This document shows positions 1-8,261 of a stretch of 11,973 nucleotides of DNA, one piece after another. Source of the DNA: an uncultured Bacteroidales bacterium. GTDB lineage: Bacteria > Bacteroidota > Bacteroidia > Bacteroidales > WCHB1-69. A program made the position numbers and the translations under genes. Positions within the stretch are counted from its first letter, which is position 1, and every line of letters starts with the position of its first letter. Under the pieces are notes generated by a model. It ran no database searches. It was not told where the DNA came from and saw nothing but the letters and a program-made list of their open reading frames with translations. Location of the stretch: positions 1 to 11,973 of the forward strand of contig CALAVA010000061.1 in NCBI GenBank assembly GCA_937892025.1. The letters are read 5' to 3'.

Positions 1-1
1 T

Positions 2-3000
2 TTCAGAAACATTTTATGTCTTGGATTGGTATTTCTTTCCATTTTATCATGCAACCGCAACAGGGAAATTTTTCCTTCTTTTGAATTTGCTCCTTACATT
101 GAAGCATATACAAGTGGGGTTATACACTCTAATTCACATATTCGCATAGAGTTGGCTCAAGATGTTGAAGCCGTAGAGATAGGACAAGCTATTGAAGACA
201 ATTTGTTTTCTTTTTCGCCCTCTATCAAAGGGAAGGCATATTGGTTATCCAACAATATTATAGAATTTATTCCAGATTCTGGAGCCTTAAAAACAGATAA
301 AATCTATCATGCCAAATTTTTCTTAAGCAAACTATTTAATGTTACAAGTAAACAAAAAAACTTTGAATTTTCATTTTATGTTCAGCCCAAAAGTGCCATG
401 CTTTCTGTTTTTCCTATAGAAGTATTGGTTTCTTCTCCTAACGAAGTGAACGTACATGGCACAATATCTTTTAGTGATAAAGTTTCATTAAACGATGTCA
501 AACGAACATTAACATTATCAGGTTTGGCAAATGCTCCCGAAATAACCTTTGAACCCAACAATACTTCTACAGAATTTGCATTTTCTATCACATCTATTGC
601 AAAAACAAAAAAACAACAAGAACTCACTCTTACATTTACAGGAAAATCAATTGGTATTTCAAAGCAAGAAAAGAAAAAAATAAGCATACCTGCTTTAAGT
701 GATTTCCATTATATTTCAGCCGACCCAATAAGTGAGCCAGAAAATGGTATTCGCTTGGCTTTTTCTGAACCCATTTCCACCCAACAAGATATCAAAGGAC
801 TGATAGAACTACAAGAAATACAACAATATGCTACACAAATAACTGACAACCTTATCTATATATTCTACCCCGACAACTTAGAGCATGAATATATTACCAT
901 TAATATAGATAAGGGCTTAAAAAATTATCAAGAACAAAAACTAAATTCTTCACATCAAATAAAAATAAAAAACAAAATAGAAGCTCCTGCCATTCAATTA
1001 TTATCAGAAGGACTATTTTTGCCAAATGCCGAACATCTAAATTTAGATTTCAAGGCGGTAAGCATACAAGCAGTTGATTTGCAAATAATACGCATATACG
1101 AAAATAATATTTTATCCTATTTGCAAAACTATTCCTTAGAAAATAACGACTATGTTCCCCATTTAAAAAAAGCGGGTAGATTGATTTACAAAAAAACCTT
1201 GTATCTCAATATAGACGAAAAAAATTATAACCAATGGCAAAACTATAGCATCAACTTAAAACATATTATCAATCAAGAACCCGGGGCTTTGTATAGAGTT
1301 GTTTTGTCTTTTAAACAAGAATATGCAACTCCGCCTTTTAATAACAAAACAATATCTTCTAACAATAGTGAAATGGTTAACTTGGCTTCTGGCGAAATGA
1401 CAGATATTGACGAAGAAAAATGGGATTATTCTGATAATAATTATTATAGTGAGGACAACAATTATGATTGGAATATTTTTGATTGGAACCAAATCAACAA
1501 CCCATATCATGCAAGTTACTATATGGAATCCTCTAACACAATCGTTTCCACCACCCTATTGGCTTCTAATTTAGGCATGATAGTCAAAGCAAATAATAAC
1601 AACAAATATTGGGCAAGCGTGTCTGATATTATCACCGCTAAACCAATATTGGGAGCAGAAGTAAATTTGTATAATTATCAATTGCAAAACATTGGTAGCG
1701 GCAAAACAAATGCTGAAGGTTTTGTAGAAATAGAAGTTCAATCAAAATCTAAAGCGTTCATTGCCGTAGCCTCTTTAAATGCAGAAAAAACATATCTAAA
1801 ACTAATCGAAGAATCTAAAAATCCATTGGAGCGTTTTGATGTCGGCGGACTTAGTGTTTCTAAAGGATTAAAAGGATATATTTATGGCGAAAGAGGTGTA
1901 TGGCGGCCAGGAGACACCCTATTCTTGACTTTCATTTTGAAAGATAGCAAAAACAATATTCCAAAAAATCACCCTGTAACATTAGAAATATTCAATCCAC
2001 GTGGGCAATTTGCTTACAAAAAAGTAAAAAACAACTCTGAAAACGGATTCTACACTTTTGCGATAGCCACCAAAAAAGACGCTCCTACAGGCGATTGGAA
2101 CGCTTATGTAAAAGTAGGACAAACAACTTTTCATAAAGTGTTAAAAATTGAATCTATCAAACCGAATCGTCTTAAAATAGACATCAAAATTGAAGACAAA
2201 CAAATACAAAACACCACAAGAACATTGGTAAGCATTAACTCGGCATGGCTTACTGGCATCAAAGCCAATGGGCTAACAACCGATATGGAAATGACTTTGT
2301 CTGCTCCTCAAACTGCTTTCAAAGAATATGAAAATTATATTTTCGATAATCCTGCCGTTACCTTTGAAGAAAAGACAAGCACCATATTTTCTGGCAAATT
2401 GAACAATGTTGGTGAAAAAAGTTTCTATCTACCTGTGTTAGCCAAACAAAATATGCGTGGCAAAGTACAAGCAAATTTAGTTTGCCGTGTGTTTGAACCA
2501 AATGGTGATGTAAGTTTTACCTCCACCAAATATGTTATATCACCTTTTAATACCTATGTCGGAATCAACCGCAATATGTCTAATGAAAGAGAAATAGAAA
2601 CCAATACCGATCACGAATTTAAAATTATCACTCTTGATGCCAACGGCAAACCCAAAACATGCAAAACCTTAGAATATAAGATTTATAAAATTGATCAGTC
2701 TTGGTGGTGGGAAAACAATAACCACAATTTTAGTTCATATATCAACAATTCATCAATAAAACCTATCAAACAAGGTGATTTAGCAACCAATGGCAATGGA
2801 GCCGCTTCTATTAAATTTAGAATCAATTATCCAGATTATGGTTGGTATTTGGTGTATGTAAAAGATAAAACAGGCGGACATGCAACGGGTTGTACAGTAT
2901 GGGTTACTTGGCCAGCATGGAGAGGCGTGCCAGAAAACGAAAATCCGACATCGGTAAAAATGCTGACCTTTACAACCGACAAAAAATCATACAACATCGG

Positions 3001-5572
3001 TGAAACTGTAATGATTAACATTCCAAAAGTAAATAGTGGAATGGCTCTCATCTCTAAAGAAAACGGCTCGGAGGTTATATCCAGAGATTGGATAAAAATG
3101 GATAAAATCGGCAATACTCAATATAAGTTTGTTGCCGATCAACGAATGATGCCCAATGCCTACATTCATATTTCCCTATTACAACCTCACAACAATACTA
3201 TGAATGACAAACCTTTGAGAATGTACGGCGTACAACCCATAGAAGTGTTTGACAAAAAAACGCAGTTAAACCCACAAATAACTTGCCCAAATGTTGTGAA
3301 ACCCGAATCTGCATTTGCTGTAAAAATAAAAGAAAAGAACGGAAAACCAATGACTTATACGCTTGCTTTGGTTGATGAGGGTTTATTAGGAATTACCAAT
3401 TTTAAAACCCCCAATCCGTGGAAAGCCTTCTACACACGCGAAGCCTTAGGTATCAAAACTTGGGATATGTATGATTATGTGATAGGAGCCTTCTCGGGTA
3501 AATTTGCAAAAATGTTCAGCATTGGCGGTGATGAAGATGGCTTGCAATCTAATATTCATGCAAACAGATTCAATCCTGTCGTAAAATTCTTAGGACCATT
3601 TACCTTGAAAAAAGGAGAAGAGAAAACGCACAAAATCACCCTGCCACCATATATCGGTTCCATTCGGGTAATGGTAGTGGCTGGCATGAATGAAACCTAC
3701 GGAAACGCAGAAAAAAACATCACTGTTAGAACTCCACTTATGATACAATCTACCTTACCAAGAATGGTCGGCACTAATGAAACCATCGATTTGTCTGTCA
3801 ATATTTTTGTAATGGAAAACAATATCAAAGATGTTACGGTAAAAGTGGAAACCACAGGAAAATTAAAAATAAAGGGTGTCAAAGAACAAAAAATACGTTG
3901 TTCTGAAAATAGCAACAAAACTGTGTTTTTCCAACTACAATCCACAGCAGCAGAAGGTGTTGAAAAAATCGTTATTTCTGCAGTTGGGAATGGACATACC
4001 TTTAAAGAAAACATTGAAATTGATGTTCGGAACCCAAATCCTGCCATACGTTCCATACAATCTAAACTTTTAAATGCCGGAGATACCATCTCCCTACCCT
4101 ATCATCTCGCCGTTAAAGGAGGTAAACAAAATTTCATCTCCTTAGAATTGGCCAATCTGCCCATCATTAACATTGCAGACCAATATGACTTTATGGAAAA
4201 CTATACCCATGCTTGCTCTGAACAATTAACATCTAAAGGATTGTCTTTGTTATTTTTAGATAAATTCAAAAACCTAAACAAAGATGAACAAACAGAATTG
4301 GACAAAAACATACGCAACATCATTTCCAAACTATACGGAAGACAAACACCAAGTGGCGGTTTTTCTTATTGGGAGGGCGAAACTTATCTCAACAATTGGG
4401 TTACTTCATACGTTGGTCATTTTCTTATCTTGGCAAGAGAAAAAGGCTATGATATCAATCAAAATGTACTCAATAAATGGATGAAATACCAAAGACGAAA
4501 AGCACAAAATTGGCGTGAAACGACCAACACTTCCAACGTTAGATATACCTACAATCAATCTGATTTAGACCAAGCCTACTGTTTATACACCTTGGCTTTG
4601 GCTGGTTCTGCAGAAATGGGGGCTATGAACCGACTAAAAGAATCGACCAACTTGTCTTTGCAGGCAAAATGGAGATTGGCAGCCGCTTATGCTTTGGTTG
4701 GTAAACAAAAAATAGCCAATGAATTGGTGTTCAATCAATCCAAAAACATTGATAACTATCCACTTGACAACACCTCATTCGGGTCTGCATTGAGAGATAA
4801 AGCCATGATTTTGGAAACATTGATTTTGTTACACAAAACTGAAGACGCTTTTTTGTTAGCACGAGATATGGCTAATTATTTTAATACCAACACTTATTAT
4901 TCTACTCAATCAACAGCATATCTCTTGATGAGTTTAGCCAAATTATCTGACCTCTCTTCTGGTAGTCTAACAGCAGATTATCAAATAGATGGCAAAGAAC
5001 AAAAATCTGTTGTTACCGCTAAATCTATCTTTATGAAAACATTTTATCCTACACAATATCAAGGAAATGTAACCATTATCAACAAATCTGATAAATTGAT
5101 GTTTGTCAATTTGACAAGCCATACCAAACCACTTACAGATACGGCTTCTGCTAAAAACAACAACTTAAAATTAGCAGTACGCTATGTAGATATAAACGGA
5201 AAAGCGTTGAATGAGAAGAACATAAAACAAGGAACAGATTTTTATGCCATCATAACCATATCTAATATAGGAACATACAAAAAATACACAGATTTGGCTT
5301 TAACATATATTGTTCCATCTGGCTGGGAAATCTACAATGAGCGATTGTTCTTCAATTCTTCAAGCAATGGTATCTTGTATCAAGATATTAGAGATGACAG
5401 ATTTTTAACCTATTTTGACTTGGCAAAAGGACAATCTCAAGAAATAAAGATACGTCTTAGAGCCTCCTATGGTGGCACGTTTATTTTGCCTGCCATCACC
5501 TGCGAGGCTATGTATGATGTGAATGTATTTGCTCGTACCAAAGCGACACAAACAACAGTTGTCAGACCATAA
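2..5572 (+). CDS. Bacterial alpha-2-macroglobulin family lipoprotein (Bacteroidetes type), 5' end just outside window
   Basis: This is a very large secreted protein of about 1,850 residues. The family is thought to trap or inhibit attacking proteases in the cell envelope through a reactive thioester. A TTG at 26 could start it, but the frame is open to position 2 and reads FRNILCLGLVFLSILSC, a hydrophobic signal ending in a lipobox with Cys at 50-52. The real start is therefore probably a few codons to the left. Counting from 26, I see an MG2-type motif GERGVWRPGD (621-630), the family block LALVDEGLLGI (about 1112-1122), an LG-linker region ending in LPRMVG, and the thioester motif ACSEQ with Cys1397 and Gln1400. 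The helical thioester domain follows (SGGFSYWEGETYLNNW), then a C-terminal domain with PSGWEIYNERLF and QDIRDDRFLTYFDL, typical of Bacteroidetes members. The length is normal and the frame is undamaged. Relatives are often followed by pbpC (penicillin-binding protein 1C); no pbpC is present here. Family call very sure; phylum likely. Confidence 0.95.
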   Translation, partial: FRNILCLGLVFLSILSCNRNREIFPSFEFAPYIEAYTSGVIHSNSHIRIELAQDVEAVEIGQAIEDNLFSFSPSIKGKAYWLSNNIIEFIPDSGALKTDKIYHAKFFLSKLFNVTSKQKNFEFSFYVQPKSAMLSVFPIEVLVSSPNEVNVHGTISFSDKVSLNDVKRTLTLSGLANAPEITFEPNNTSTEFAFSITSIAKTKKQQELTLTFTGKSIGISKQEKKKISIPALSDFHYISADPISEPENGIRLAFSEPISTQQDIKGLIELQEIQQYATQITDNLIYIFYPDNLEHEYITINIDKGLKNYQEQKLNSSHQIKIKNKIEAPAIQLLSEGLFLPNAEHLNLDFKAVSIQAVDLQIIRIYENNILSYLQNYSLENNDYVPHLKKAGRLIYKKTLYLNIDEKNYNQWQNYSINLKHIINQEPGALYRVVLSFKQEYATPPFNNKTISSNNSEMVNLASGEMTDIDEEKWDYSDNNYYSEDNNYDWNIFDWNQINNPYHASYYMESSNTIVSTTLLASNLGMIVKANNNNKYWASVSDIITAKPILGAEVNLYNYQLQNIGSGKTNAEGFVEIEVQSKSKAFIAVASLNAEKTYLKLIEESKNPLERFDVGGLSVSKGLKGYIYGERGVWRPGDTLFLTFILKDSKNNIPKNHPVTLEIFNPRGQFAYKKVKNNSENGFYTFAIATKKDAPTGDWNAYVKVGQTTFHKVLKIESIKPNRLKIDIKIEDKQIQNTTRTLVSINSAWLTGIKANGLTTDMEMTLSAPQTAFKEYENYIFDNPAVTFEEKTSTIFSGKLNNVGEKSFYLPVLAKQNMRGKVQANLVCRVFEPNGDVSFTSTKYVISPFNTYVGINRNMSNEREIETNTDHEFKIITLDANGKPKTCKTLEYKIYKIDQSWWWENNNHNFSSYINNSSIKPIKQGDLATNGNGAASIKFRINYPDYGWYLVYVKDKTGGHATGCTVWVTWPAWRGVPENENPTSVKMLTFTTDKKSYNIGETVMINIPKVNSGMALISKENGSEVISRDWIKMDKIGNTQYKFVADQRMMPNAYIHISLLQPHNNTMNDKPLRMYGVQPIEVFDKKTQLNPQITCPNVVKPESAFAVKIKEKNGKPMTYTLALVDEGLLGITNFKTPNPWKAFYTREALGIKTWDMYDYVIGAFSGKFAKMFSIGGDEDGLQSNIHANRFNPVVKFLGPFTLKKGEEKTHKITLPPYIGSIRVMVVAGMNETYGNAEKNITVRTPLMIQSTLPRMVGTNETIDLSVNIFVMENNIKDVTVKVETTGKLKIKGVKEQKIRCSENSNKTVFFQLQSTAAEGVEKIVISAVGNGHTFKENIEIDVRNPNPAIRSIQSKLLNAGDTISLPYHLAVKGGKQNFISLELANLPIINIADQYDFMENYTHACSEQLTSKGLSLLFLDKFKNLNKDEQTELDKNIRNIISKLYGRQTPSGGFSYWEGETYLNNWVTSYVGHFLILAREKGYDINQNVLNKWMKYQRRKAQNWRETTNTSNVRYTYNQSDLDQAYCLYTLALAGSAEMGAMNRLKESTNLSLQAKWRLAAAYALVGKQKIANELVFNQSKNIDNYPLDNTSFGSALRDKAMILETLILLHKTEDAFLLARDMANYFNTNTYYSTQSTAYLLMSLAKLSDLSSGSLTADYQIDGKEQKSVVTAKSIFMKTFYPTQYQGNVTIINKSDKLMFVNLTSHTKPLTDTASAKNNNLKLAVRYVDINGKALNEKNIKQGTDFYAIITISNIGTYKKYTDLALTYIVPSGWEIYNERLFFNSSSNGILYQDIRDDRFLTYFDLAKGQSQEIKIRLRASYGGTFILPAITCEAMYDVNVFARTKATQTTVVRP

Positions 5573-5592
5573 GAATAGGATTGTAATGAAAC

Positions 5593-5715
5593 ATGGAAAA
5601 GAGGTGGAAACCATATAAGCAAATATTTGCTTCTTCTACTTGTTTGAACCCAATTGCTCAAGTAAGTTTACGAAACAAAATATTGTTTTTCACCTTTTTC
5701 CTAAAAACTAACTAA
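5593..5715 (+). CDS. Possible small ORF (40 aa) just after the A2M gene, or the relic of a following gene
   Basis: An ATG 20 bp after the A2M stop opens a 40-codon frame beginning MEKRWKPYKQIF and containing a short hydrophobic run (KILFFTFF) near its end. A second ATG at 5586, in another frame and with a weak AGGAT upstream, gives only ten codons. A basic start of this kind directly behind an A2M gene would suit the cytoplasmic tip of a membrane-anchored protein such as pbpC, the usual neighbour. The frame stops before any recognisable domain, so this is only a suggestion. It could equally be non-coding sequence close to a junction. Confidence 0.2.
   Translation: MEKRWKPYKQIFASSTCLNPIAQVSLRNKILFFTFFLKTN
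5617..5632. repeat. 16-nt perfect palindrome AAGCAAATATTTGCTT
   Basis: The 16 bases are identical to their own reverse complement, with no loop. It lies 45 bp after the A2M stop codon. A perfect palindrome of this form would suit a dimeric DNA-binding protein better than an RNA hairpin, but nothing here identifies one. With the surrounding A/T richness, chance is possible. Confidence 0.4.
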
Positions 5716-5779
5716 AATTAATAATAAATAAATATTTTTGAATAAATGAGTATAAGATTTATCAAATATTTAATATTGT

Positions 5780-7846
5780 TCAAGCTTCTCCATCAAATAT
5801 ATTTTTGTTGTTATCTAGGGCTTTATAATTGTTATATATAATTAGATATTTTTCTTTGGCATTTTTCCAATATTCATCATTTTTAATATTTTTTGCTTTA
5901 ATTATCCCTTCCAATCTTTTAATTTGCTTAATAACTATATTTTTATAAGATTTAATATTATTATCAATTGAATCCCTAATATTTTGAAATTCATTAACAA
6001 TTTTTTCTTCAATTCCTTCTATGAATTGTTGAAATTTTCTTTCTTCTGAAACTGCATTTATAATCAGATTAGGCAATTTATAAAATAATCCATAGAAAAC
6101 TGCACCAACTCCTAATGTACAAAAGGAAATACTGACAAGGAATTTGTCCTTTGTAGAAAGTGTCATTACAACATTTTTATTAATTGAAATCATATCAGTT
6201 CCTATTTTATTTAATACATCCCCAATATTTTTTTCTAAATTGTTTAATTCATTAACTAATAAAATTTTGAAAGATGTCATTTCTTTTTTTATTTTATTAT
6301 CTAAAAATTCCATTATCTTATTAACATCTTTTTTATTTTTTTTCATTAATTCTTTAAAGGAAGATTTTTGCTCTTTTAAAAAATTTAATAATATTTCTTT
6401 GGATTTTTCTATTATTATATATCCTTTAAAATCCCCAAATAATTTATCAACATTGTTTAAAGAAGTTTGAATTAATTTATAAGTGTTGTTATTTGCTGTA
6501 ATATCTATTCCTCCCATTCCGAAAAATAAATTCAAAAAGGTTAAAAATCTGTCTAAATGGTTATTATACTCAGCTTCTTTTAATAAATGTGATTTAATTA
6601 TTTTTTCTGTCATTTTTTGAAAAGTATCAGATGCATAAGAATTTTTATAAAGATTTAAATTATGATTTTTTTTATTGCATAGAATTAAATAATTGCAAAT
6701 ATTTTGTAATTTATTATTATAATGTTCTTCTTCTTCTTTTTCTAAATTATTATCTTTATAAATTTTATCTAAAAAAGTATTTATTTCCTTATAAATATTA
6801 CTTGAAATTATTTTTTCTTTGTTGATATTTTTTAAATCAAATTCTTCAAAATTATAGTCAGATTTTATTCTTTTCTTTAAACTGTCCTCAGCAAAACTTA
6901 TAAAACTTTCTTCTTTTTCATCTAAAAGATCATCATTATTTTGATTTTTGAACTTTTCATAATATATTTTAAATAAATTGAGTACATTACTAATTTTATA
7001 TTCCTCAATTTTTGATAAATATTGTTTATATAATTTAGAAGAAAAAAATGAACAATTTATATTTATATTATCATCTTTTATTGCTAAAGTTTCAATAATT
7101 TCTTTATTAATTTCTTTGAGATCTCTTTCTTTTTCATCTAAAATGTCAACCTTATTAAAAATAAATAAGCATAGATCAATAAATATTTTTGAAGATATAT
7201 CACTTTTACGAATACTAATGACATCATTATACGCTGAGTTTAATAACATTTTATTTGAATTTTCTTTGAATGCTTTTCCACTGTTTATATAAATAAAAGA
7301 TGAGGACATTTTTAATACTTTTTGATAAATATTATTATTAAAAAATGAATTATTATTTGTATTATGCCCTGGAAAATCTATGAAGCATACATCTGTTTTT
7401 TTCATAGCTAATTCAATTTGTGCAAACTCTAAAAATTTAATATTGGTTTCTAATAACAAAAAAAAGTCTTCTTCTTTTGAGGGAAAAGATTCATTAAGAA
7501 TACTTATTATTTCTTTTATTTCCTCTATATTTTCTGAAATCAATTCTTTTTTGGTATAATAATAATATATATCTCTTAAATTTTCAGAAGAATTGAATTT
7601 TATTGAATATAAAGAAGTTTTTTCTTTATCTTCTAAATATCTTATAATTATTGCCCTTCTAGTGCATTCAGATGAATCGGTAGGAAGAATATTTTTCCCT
7701 AATAAACAATAATAAATGAGGATTTTCCAGAATTTGAAACACCAAGAATAGGAATAAAGCATAGTTTTGAATTAAATATATAATTTTTTAGTATTTTAAA
7801 ATCATCTTTTAATATATTAACAATGTTACCATAATTTTTTAATTTT
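5780..7846 (-). pseudogene. Dynamin-like large GTPase with C-terminal membrane segment; frameshifted, start lost
   Basis: This is a dynamin-family GTPase of about 690 residues, of the kind that binds and remodels membranes. In sense order I see the P-loop GVSNSGKS (codons near 7743-7720), the switch-I Thr in SECTRR (7663-7661), the G3 motif DFPGH (Asp at 7378-7376), and the G4 motif NKVD (7156-7145). A long charged, probably helical stalk follows. A hydrophobic stretch FLVSISFCTLGVGAVFYGLF continues into KLPNLII (about 6145-6060), and then a helical tail. Helix, membrane segment, helix resembles the stalk and paddle of bacterial dynamin-like proteins and mitofusins. The gene is damaged twice. 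Its 5' end is replaced by dapL codons. After the P-loop the frame stops at 7699, while the rest continues in another frame; one extra A near 7710 would rejoin them as GKSSFINCLLGKNILPT. Codon use is extremely AT-rich, unlike both neighbours, which suggests foreign origin. Bacterial versus protist origin cannot be told from this. Confidence 0.8.
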
Positions 7847-8154
7847 TCAGAAATAAATACTTCTTCAGGTGTTGCCATTCCCTTGTACCATGTTTCTGCA
7901 ATTTTAGCGCGCAAAGTAGAATTACCCTGCTCGTCGCCGTATCCGGAATATCCTTCCGGAGTTGCAAGAGCCATAGAATAGTCTGCCATTGCCTTTGCAA
8001 TGCATTTTGGTAAAGGTTCAGTTGTATTTCCAATACTGAGGCTGATGATTTTAGCCTCAGGATGTTTTTCTGCATACTCGCGGCGGCGGCGAGCTACTTC
8101 CGGGAACAGATATCCCGCTGTCAAATTGGCAAAGCCAGTATTTCTCTTAATCAT
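7847..8154 (-). pseudogene. dapL: LL-diaminopimelate aminotransferase, N-terminal fragment only
   Basis: LL-diaminopimelate aminotransferase makes LL-DAP from tetrahydrodipicolinate in one PLP-dependent step of lysine and peptidoglycan synthesis. The first 102 or so codons match the family closely by recognition: MIKRNTGFANLTAGYLFPEV, then IISLSIGNTTEPLP, GYSGYGDEQGNSTLR and EEVFIS. Family members are about 400-410 residues and continue here with roughly DGAK. In this window the next codons are KLKNYGNIV, belonging to the AT-rich GTPase. The PLP-binding lysine and all of the large domain are therefore absent and the fragment cannot be active. The start is supported by AAAAGAGG a few bases upstream of the ATG. 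Composition (about 45% GC) matches icd just upstream, so dapL belongs to the right-hand genome piece. Either the contig is chimeric here or the gene was really cut. Confidence 0.88.
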
Positions 8155-8173
8155 AAGATACCTCTTTTAGCAG

Positions 8174-8202
8174 TTTTTACAGATGGCTTTTTATCGCATC
8201 AA
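8174..8202 (-). promoter_or_regulatory. Weak candidate promoter for dapL
   Basis: On the minus strand TTGATG (8202-8197) and TAAAAA (8179-8174) are spaced by 17 bp, each matching the sigma-70 boxes at four of six positions. A transcript would start just ahead of the AGAGG ribosome site. dapL could instead be read through from icd across the two hairpins. Confidence 0.3.
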
Positions 8203-8213
8203 TGAATTCCGTC

Positions 8214-8229
8214 GCAGGCTTACGCCTGC
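8214..8229 (-). ncRNA. Perfect 6-bp hairpin with GUAA tetraloop (distal of a pair downstream of icd)
   Basis: On the minus strand this reads GCAGGC-GTAA-GCCTGC. The loop fits the GNRA tetraloop rule and closes on a C-G pair, which makes stable RNA hairpins. It follows the larger hairpin by four bases and precedes dapL. No run of U follows on either strand, so it is not a standard intrinsic terminator. It may be a stabilising or processing element in the icd 3' region. Confidence 0.6.
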
Positions 8230-8233
8230 TTCC

Positions 8234-8255
8234 CTGGTTTTCTTACGAAAACCAG
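8234..8255 (-). ncRNA. Perfect 9-bp hairpin with GUAA tetraloop (first of a pair downstream of icd)
   Basis: On the minus strand the arms CTGGTTTTC and GAAAACCAG close a GTAA loop, with no mismatch. It begins only six bases after the icd stop codon. It shares loop and closing pair with the neighbouring hairpin although the stems differ in sequence. That pattern suggests selection on RNA structure. There is no immediate U tract on the icd transcript, so any terminator role would be atypical. Confidence 0.6.
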
Positions 8256-8261
8256 CAGATT

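Larger units (their letters stand above)
5573..5779. other. Intergenic stretch between tail-to-tail genes; likely composition boundary
   Basis: This gap separates the stop of the A2M gene from the stop of the AT-rich GTPase on the other strand. Base composition falls from moderate to almost pure A/T at about 5,690-5,720. It contains a 16-nt palindrome and a small ORF (listed separately), and a weak hairpin AAACAA-AATA-TTGTTT near 5,680 followed by T residues. That hairpin could act as a poor terminator for the A2M gene, but the stem has only six pairs. A 9-bp A/T-only inverted repeat (5729-5737 with 5764-5772) is not meaningful in such a sequence. I see no convincing strong terminator. Confidence 0.5.

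Noticed and set aside
382..4484. Several overlapping open frames inside the A2M gene on both strands
   Set aside because: They lie within a clear, intact family member and show no domain of their own; they are frame shadows.
5729..5772. 9-bp inverted repeat flanking 26 bp near the GTPase stop
   Set aside because: The arms (TAAATATTT/AAATATTTA) are A/T only in a nearly pure A/T region, so chance is sufficient.
6144..7292. Plus-strand open frames across the GTPase region
   Set aside because: They are low-complexity Phe/Leu/Tyr-rich readings opposite a recognisable GTPase, as expected from AT-rich DNA.
7700..7720. Programmed ribosomal frameshift in the GTPase
   Set aside because: No slippery heptamer or following structure is visible. 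The simple loss of one A restores a canonical dynamin sequence, so deletion or sequencing error is the better explanation.
7692..7762. ATG at 7762 (MLYSYSWCFKF...) as the start of the GTPase
   Set aside because: The first 18 residues are an out-of-frame reading of the P-loop region. The true sequence there, GVSNSGKSS, is in the other frame.
7847..8154. A natural DapL-GTPase fusion protein
   Set aside because: Only a quarter of DapL is present, without its PLP lysine, and the join falls mid-domain at a sharp composition step. A functional fusion is unlikely.
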